Source of the DNA: Allobaileyella intestinalis
Lineage (GTDB): Bacteria > Bacillota > Clostridia > Peptostreptococcales > Anaerovoracaceae
DNA: 64,000 bases
Direction of reading: 5' to 3'
Assembly: GCF_009695865.1 (NCBI RefSeq)
Contig: NZ_VUNB01000005.1
Span: forward strand, 124,001-188,000
Part shown: piece by piece, positions 60,351 to 64,000 of the stretch
Position numbering within the stretch: position 1 is the first letter of the stretch
Layout of the letters: every line of letters starts with the position of its first letter
Made by a program: the position numbers and the translations under genes
Notes under the pieces: generated by a model
Seen by the model: only the letters and a program-made list of their open reading frames with translations
Told to the model about the DNA's origin: nothing
The model's database searches: none

Positions 60351-61733
60351 ATGCCTGAAGCAAAAACAACTAAGACCAAGTACCCGTTTGCGTTCTGGGT
60401 ATGCGGTTGCACAGAGATCTTCGAGAGAATGGCTTTTTATCTTGGAAGATCCCTGATCCTGGTGTTTGTTGCTGCATCGGTAACTACAGGAGGTCTTGGC
60501 CTTTCCGATATTACCGCAGCAAAAATGCAGTCAAATCTGACAGCATTTTCCTATTTGCTGGCTATCCTTGGAGGATATCTGGTTGACAGGTGGCTTCCGC
60601 CTAGGAGAACAACTCCTATTGGAATGCTCATTGTAGCCACTGGATATTTCTGCGGATCTATTGCTCATTCTGCTGGAATGGTTTACGCAATGATATTCTG
60701 CGTTGCATTCGGACTGGGCCTCTTTAAGACAGGACCAATGGTAGGCAGAATCGTTAGAACAGAGGATCTGAAGTCAGCATATTCCATCCGTTACTCACTG
60801 GTAAACATCGGCGGACTGATCGGACCTCTCCTGGCAGGCGTTCTCTATCAGCAGGTTTTCGCACATGGTGATATTCTGGGATTCCGTCCTTGTTTCAGGC
60901 TGGCAAGCATCGTAATGGTTGCAGGAGCAGTTTGGTTCACTCTTGGAATGCACTTCAAGGGTGGCGATGCAGGAAAGAAACCTTTCAAGGCTGAGAAGAC
61001 TCAGGAAGAGCTTGAAAGAGAAGCTGCACTGAAAGCTGCCAACAAGGAAGTAAAGCTTACTCTTAACAGCAACGAGAAGAAGCGTATCTGGGCAATTATC
61101 CTCATTTCTGCTTTTCAGATTATTTTCTGGCTGTTCTGGTATCTTGCATACCTGCCAGCATATTATCACTGGGGAACAAACATGACCTGGAAGGTTGGAT
61201 CCTTCACTATTCCGCAGACCTGGTTCGATGCTGTTAATGCTCTGTTCTGCATTATTTCAGGACCTCTCACAGCTATTCTGTGGCACAAGCTGGAATCACG
61301 TCCTCAGGGAGACATGAGCTTGTTCAAGAAGCTGGGAATCGCACTGGCATTCCTGGGATGCGGCTACCTGTTCTACGCTGGCATGGATGCATTCCGCGGA
61401 AATGGAAAGCCAAGCTGCCTGTGGCTCATAATTTTCCTGCTGTTCCTCACCCTCGGAGAAATGTTCTTCTCACCTCTTGGAAACGCATTCATCGCCGAGT
61501 ACGCTCCAAGCCGTCTCATGGGTGTTATGCAGTCTGTATGGGGACTGGGACTCTTCTTCGCAGCTAAGCTTTACGCAAACGTATACGCAGCTGCATTTGG
61601 CGGAAAGTTCACATTTGTACATGCCTGCATAGGTGTTGCTGCAGTTGCCTTCGCCTGCACAATTGTACTGTTCATCATGGATAAGCCTCTCCGCTCACTG
61701 GTTGAGAAAAAGGAAGAATCCGTTGAGGCATAG
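60351..61733 (+). CDS. POT-family proton-coupled peptide transporter
   Basis: A 460-residue membrane transporter of the POT/PTR family that imports di- and tripeptides with protons. The first helix carries the ExxER proton motif (TEIFERM), followed by about twelve to fourteen helices; LSYLLAILGGYLVDRWL-like and FGLGLFKTGPMVGRIV stretches fit the MFS core. The ATG at 60351 has GGAGG; the frame runs eight codons further upstream without one. An Xaa-Pro aminopeptidase follows 75 bases downstream behind a weak terminator, which suggests uptake plus breakdown of proline-containing peptides. Confidence 0.87.
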   Translation: MPEAKTTKTKYPFAFWVCGCTEIFERMAFYLGRSLILVFVAASVTTGGLGLSDITAAKMQSNLTAFSYLLAILGGYLVDRWLPPRRTTPIGMLIVATGYFCGSIAHSAGMVYAMIFCVAFGLGLFKTGPMVGRIVRTEDLKSAYSIRYSLVNIGGLIGPLLAGVLYQQVFAHGDILGFRPCFRLASIVMVAGAVWFTLGMHFKGGDAGKKPFKAEKTQEELEREAALKAANKEVKLTLNSNEKKRIWAIILISAFQIIFWLFWYLAYLPAYYHWGTNMTWKVGSFTIPQTWFDAVNALFCIISGPLTAILWHKLESRPQGDMSLFKKLGIALAFLGCGYLFYAGMDAFRGNGKPSCLWLIIFLLFLTLGEMFFSPLGNAFIAEYAPSRLMGVMQSVWGLGLFFAAKLYANVYAAAFGGKFTFVHACIGVAAVAFACTIVLFIMDKPLRSLVEKKEESVEA

Positions 61734-61760
61734 TATTGTATCAATACGAGAAAAGATACT

Positions 61761-61788
61761 CCGCTCTGCCGTAAGGCAGGGCGGTTCT
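61761..61788 (+). terminator. hairpin between POT transporter and peptidase
   Basis: CCGCTCTGCC and GGCAGGGCGG (one wobble) close a GTAA loop, followed by TTCTTTT. It could reduce but not block read-through into the peptidase gene. Confidence 0.65.
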
Positions 61789-61808
61789 TTTGAAAGGAGT
61801 GTAAGCAA

Positions 61809-63599
61809 ATGAGTAGTGTTCCTGAAAGACTTAAGGCTCTTCGCAGCAAGATGGAAGAGAAGGGAATAGATTATTACATTGTTCCTACAGCAGATTTTCA
61901 TCAGGATGAGTATGTAGGTGAGCACTTTAAAGCCAGAGTTTTTATTACCGGATTTACAGGTTCCGCCGGAACGGCAATGATCGGAATGGATGATGCCCGC
62001 CTCTGGACTGACGGAAGGTATTTCATCCAGGCTGAGAAGCAGCTTAAGGATACCACTGTTCAGCTGATGAAGATGTTTGAGCCGGGATATCCTACGCTCA
62101 CTGAATTCCTTATGGATCACCTGGAAGAAGGACAGACAGTTGGTTTTGATGGAAGAGTGGTTTCAAAGGATGAGGGAGATGCTTATGCCGCCGTTGCTGA
62201 GAAGAAACACGGACACATTAAGTACGACATTGATCTCATAGATGAGATCTGGAAAGACCGTCCTGCCATGTCCACAAAGCCTGCATGGCTGCTTCCTGTA
62301 AAGTATGCAGGAAAGTCCGCTGAGGAAAAAATCAGTGACATCCGTGAGAAAATGGCAGGGGCAGGAGCTGATATTCATGTGGAAACAACACCTGATGATA
62401 TATGCTGGACCCTTAACCTGAGAGGCGACGATATCGACTATTTCCCTCTGATGCTCTCATACGCTGTTATTACACCAGATGAATATCATCTGTATGTTGA
62501 TGAAGTTAAATTGAATGATGATCTGAAGAATTATCTGGCAGATCTCGGTGTAACCCTCCATCCATATAACGATGTATATGAGGATGTGAAGAAAATTACC
62601 GAGGATCATAAAGTGATGATCGATCCCCACAAGGCAAACTATGCACTCTACAGCAATATTTCACCAGAGGTTTCTAAGGTGAACTGCATGTGCCCTGAGG
62701 AGATGTTCAAGACTGTAAAGAATCCGGTGGAAATAGAGAATATAAAGAAGGCACAGGTTAAAGACAGTGTCGCTCACATCCGCTTCATGAAGTGGCTTAA
62801 GGAGAATGTTGGGAAGACAAGAATCACTGAAATCAGTGCATCTGACAAACTAGATGAATTCCGGAAGGAAATGGGCAATTACATCAAGCCGAGCTTCGAA
62901 CCTATATCGTCCTATGGGGAGCATGCAGCAATAGTTCACTATGCTCCGACACCGGAGACGGATATTGAGCTGAAGCCGGAAGGCATGCTTCTTACTGATA
63001 CAGGGGCAGGCTTCTGGGAAGGATCTACAGACATAACAAGAACCTATGTACTCGGACCTGTAACCCAGAAGATGAAAGAAGATTTCACGCTGGTTGCCAT
63101 AAGCAACCTGTCTCTTGGAAATGCAGTTTTCACATATGGAATCACAGGCGTTGCTCTTGATAACCATGCCAGGAACCCATTCTGGAAGCGCCGTCTCAAT
63201 TTTAATCATGGAACAGGTCATGGAGTGGGATATCTTCTGAACATTCACGAAAGCCCTGCCAGCTTCCGATCAAGATTTGTAGAAGGAGATACTGCAATCC
63301 TGGAAGAGGGAATGATCATCACAGACGAGCCGGGCTTCTATGTTGAAGGATCTCACGGCATCCGCCTGGAAAACGAACTCCTGGTGTGCAGCGACGTTAC
63401 TAACGAATTTGGTAAATTCATGCACATGGAGCCTATTACATGGATTCCATTTGATCTGGATGGAATAGATCCTGACTTCATGTCTTCAGAAGAAAGAGAA
63501 ATGCTGAACGACTATCATAAGAAGGTCTATGAAATCACTTCACCGTTCCTGAACGAAGAAGAACGGCAGTGGCTGCAGCATTACACAAGAGAAGTATAA
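61809..63599 (+). CDS. Xaa-Pro aminopeptidase (M24B), second copy
   Basis: 596 residues, the same three-domain aminopeptidase P form as the copy at 3929-5710. Metal ligands lie in TDTGAGFWEGSTDITRT, HGTGHGVGYLLNIHE, TDEPGFY and RLENEL. The two copies share opening patterns (KMEEKGIDYYIVPTADFHQ here; MAENGIDVYYVPSGDFHS there) but are clearly diverged, so the duplication is old. AAAGGAG precedes the ATG. It stands downstream of a POT peptide importer, whereas the other copy is alone. Confidence 0.92.
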   Translation: MSSVPERLKALRSKMEEKGIDYYIVPTADFHQDEYVGEHFKARVFITGFTGSAGTAMIGMDDARLWTDGRYFIQAEKQLKDTTVQLMKMFEPGYPTLTEFLMDHLEEGQTVGFDGRVVSKDEGDAYAAVAEKKHGHIKYDIDLIDEIWKDRPAMSTKPAWLLPVKYAGKSAEEKISDIREKMAGAGADIHVETTPDDICWTLNLRGDDIDYFPLMLSYAVITPDEYHLYVDEVKLNDDLKNYLADLGVTLHPYNDVYEDVKKITEDHKVMIDPHKANYALYSNISPEVSKVNCMCPEEMFKTVKNPVEIENIKKAQVKDSVAHIRFMKWLKENVGKTRITEISASDKLDEFRKEMGNYIKPSFEPISSYGEHAAIVHYAPTPETDIELKPEGMLLTDTGAGFWEGSTDITRTYVLGPVTQKMKEDFTLVAISNLSLGNAVFTYGITGVALDNHARNPFWKRRLNFNHGTGHGVGYLLNIHESPASFRSRFVEGDTAILEEGMIITDEPGFYVEGSHGIRLENELLVCSDVTNEFGKFMHMEPITWIPFDLDGIDPDFMSSEEREMLNDYHKKVYEITSPFLNEEERQWLQHYTREV

Positions 63600-63646
63600 T
63601 TGAGCGAATCAGGACTGACCCGGAATTCGCAAAATTACGCAAAAAA

Positions 63647-63677
63647 CTCCTCCCGAAAGGGAGGAGAATTTTTTTTT
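63647..63677 (+). terminator. strong terminator after the second Xaa-Pro aminopeptidase
   Basis: CTCCTCCC and GGGAGGAG close a GAAA tetraloop and are followed by AA and nine Ts. Confidence 0.9.
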
Positions 63678-63714
63678 ACAAAAGAGTTGCTGCCGTAAAA
63701 GCAGCAGACATACC

Positions 63715-64000
63715 TTAGCCGATAACTCTGACCTTCAGTACGCCGTCAATCTTCTCAAGTGCAGAAGTATCAGTGCCTTCGCCAATCAGTGCGATTGCAT
63801 ATCCATACTCGGTTCTCTTCTTTCCATCTGTAAGGCCGCATACATTGTCAGCGCCTACAGCTTCTTTAACAGCGGAAGAAATGTCTTCGATTCCCTTGTA
63901 GAGAATGCAAGCCTTAACAGTGCCTTCCTTTGGATCAACAGTTACAGCCGGGAAGTTTACGGAGTTTCTGATGTTTCCGTTCTCAAAGTAATCCATCAGT
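63715..64000 (-). CDS. serA: D-3-phosphoglycerate dehydrogenase, C-terminal end (5' part outside window)
   Basis: The frame is open to the right edge. The visible ~95 residues begin at the end of the catalytic part (ENGNIRNSVNFPAV, typical for clostridial SerA) and continue into an ACT-like domain (VKACILYKGIEDISSAVKEA .. LKVRVIG) that may sense serine. The internal Met at 63996 is not the start. SerA makes 3-phosphohydroxypyruvate for serine synthesis. Other serine genes are not visible. Confidence 0.8.
   Translation of the reverse strand, partial: LMDYFENGNIRNSVNFPAVTVDPKEGTVKACILYKGIEDISSAVKEAVGADNVCGLTDGKKRTEYGYAIALIGEGTDTSALEKIDGVLKVRVIG

Noticed and set aside
1-64000. tRNA or rRNA genes
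   Set aside because: No cloverleaf with a T-loop-like GTTCRA stretch or rRNA-like segment was recognised by eye; a tRNA scan would settle this.

Overview
The window reads as a low-to-mid GC, Gram-positive, strictly anaerobic chromosome, most likely class Clostridia. The evidence is a SCIFF-type peptide with its radical SAM maturase (a clostridial hallmark), an [FeFe]-hydrogenase maturase HydE, an ADP-forming acetate-CoA ligase alpha subunit, the GlgC/GlgD pair typical of Firmicutes, a fused FeoA-FeoB and strong AGGAGG-type ribosome sites. No rRNA, tRNA or CRISPR array was recognised. The genus cannot be fixed from the sequence alone.

Layout. 0-11 kb: end of a HisC-like aminotransferase, a GtrA-like membrane protein, an FeoA-FeoB iron transporter, an Xaa-Pro aminopeptidase, then a MarR regulator overlapping a heterodimeric ABC exporter, followed by an orphan RelB/DinJ-like protein. 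11.6-27.6 kb: a nearly complete glycogen module. glgA-glgP lie on the minus strand, divergent from glgB-glgC-glgD, a GH13 amylase and a phosphoglucomutase; malQ (minus) and pgi follow. These genes cover glucose-6-P to glucose-1-P to ADP-glucose to branched glycogen and back. 27.6-32.9 kb: an MsrA-histidine phosphatase fusion, a patatin-like lipase, ferritin and a divergent SecA.

32.9-44.8 kb is the most mobile part. Two almost identical 1,820-bp IS200/IS605-family elements (TnpA + TnpB + likely omega RNA), each placed after TTTAAC, flank a 10-kb segment. That segment carries a large coiled-coil/CAP-domain surface protein with a sortase-like tail, a methyltransferase, a YwaF-like membrane protein and a zinc/manganese ABC transporter. 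The surface-protein gene has an 11-G tract between candidate -35 and -10 boxes, a classic layout for phase variation. 44.9-50 kb: hydE, a malate/lactate dehydrogenase-family oxidoreductase, GAPDH and the ACD alpha subunit (energy metabolism).

50-54.5 kb holds the most unusual locus: an unknown membrane protein, a universal-stress-like protein fused to eight 12-residue Ala/Glu/Lys/Arg repeats, a 49-residue SCIFF-type precursor, a terminator hairpin and the SCIFF radical SAM maturase. The precursor lacks both residues of the known SCIFF thioether bond: Ser replaces the donor Cys at 32 and Ser replaces the acceptor Thr at 37. 54.5-64 kb: NfeD-like protein in GC-rich DNA, AEC transporter, RdgB, YihY/BrkB membrane protein, lipid kinase, MscL, a POT peptide transporter paired with a second Xaa-Pro aminopeptidase, and the 3' end of a phosphoglycerate dehydrogenase.
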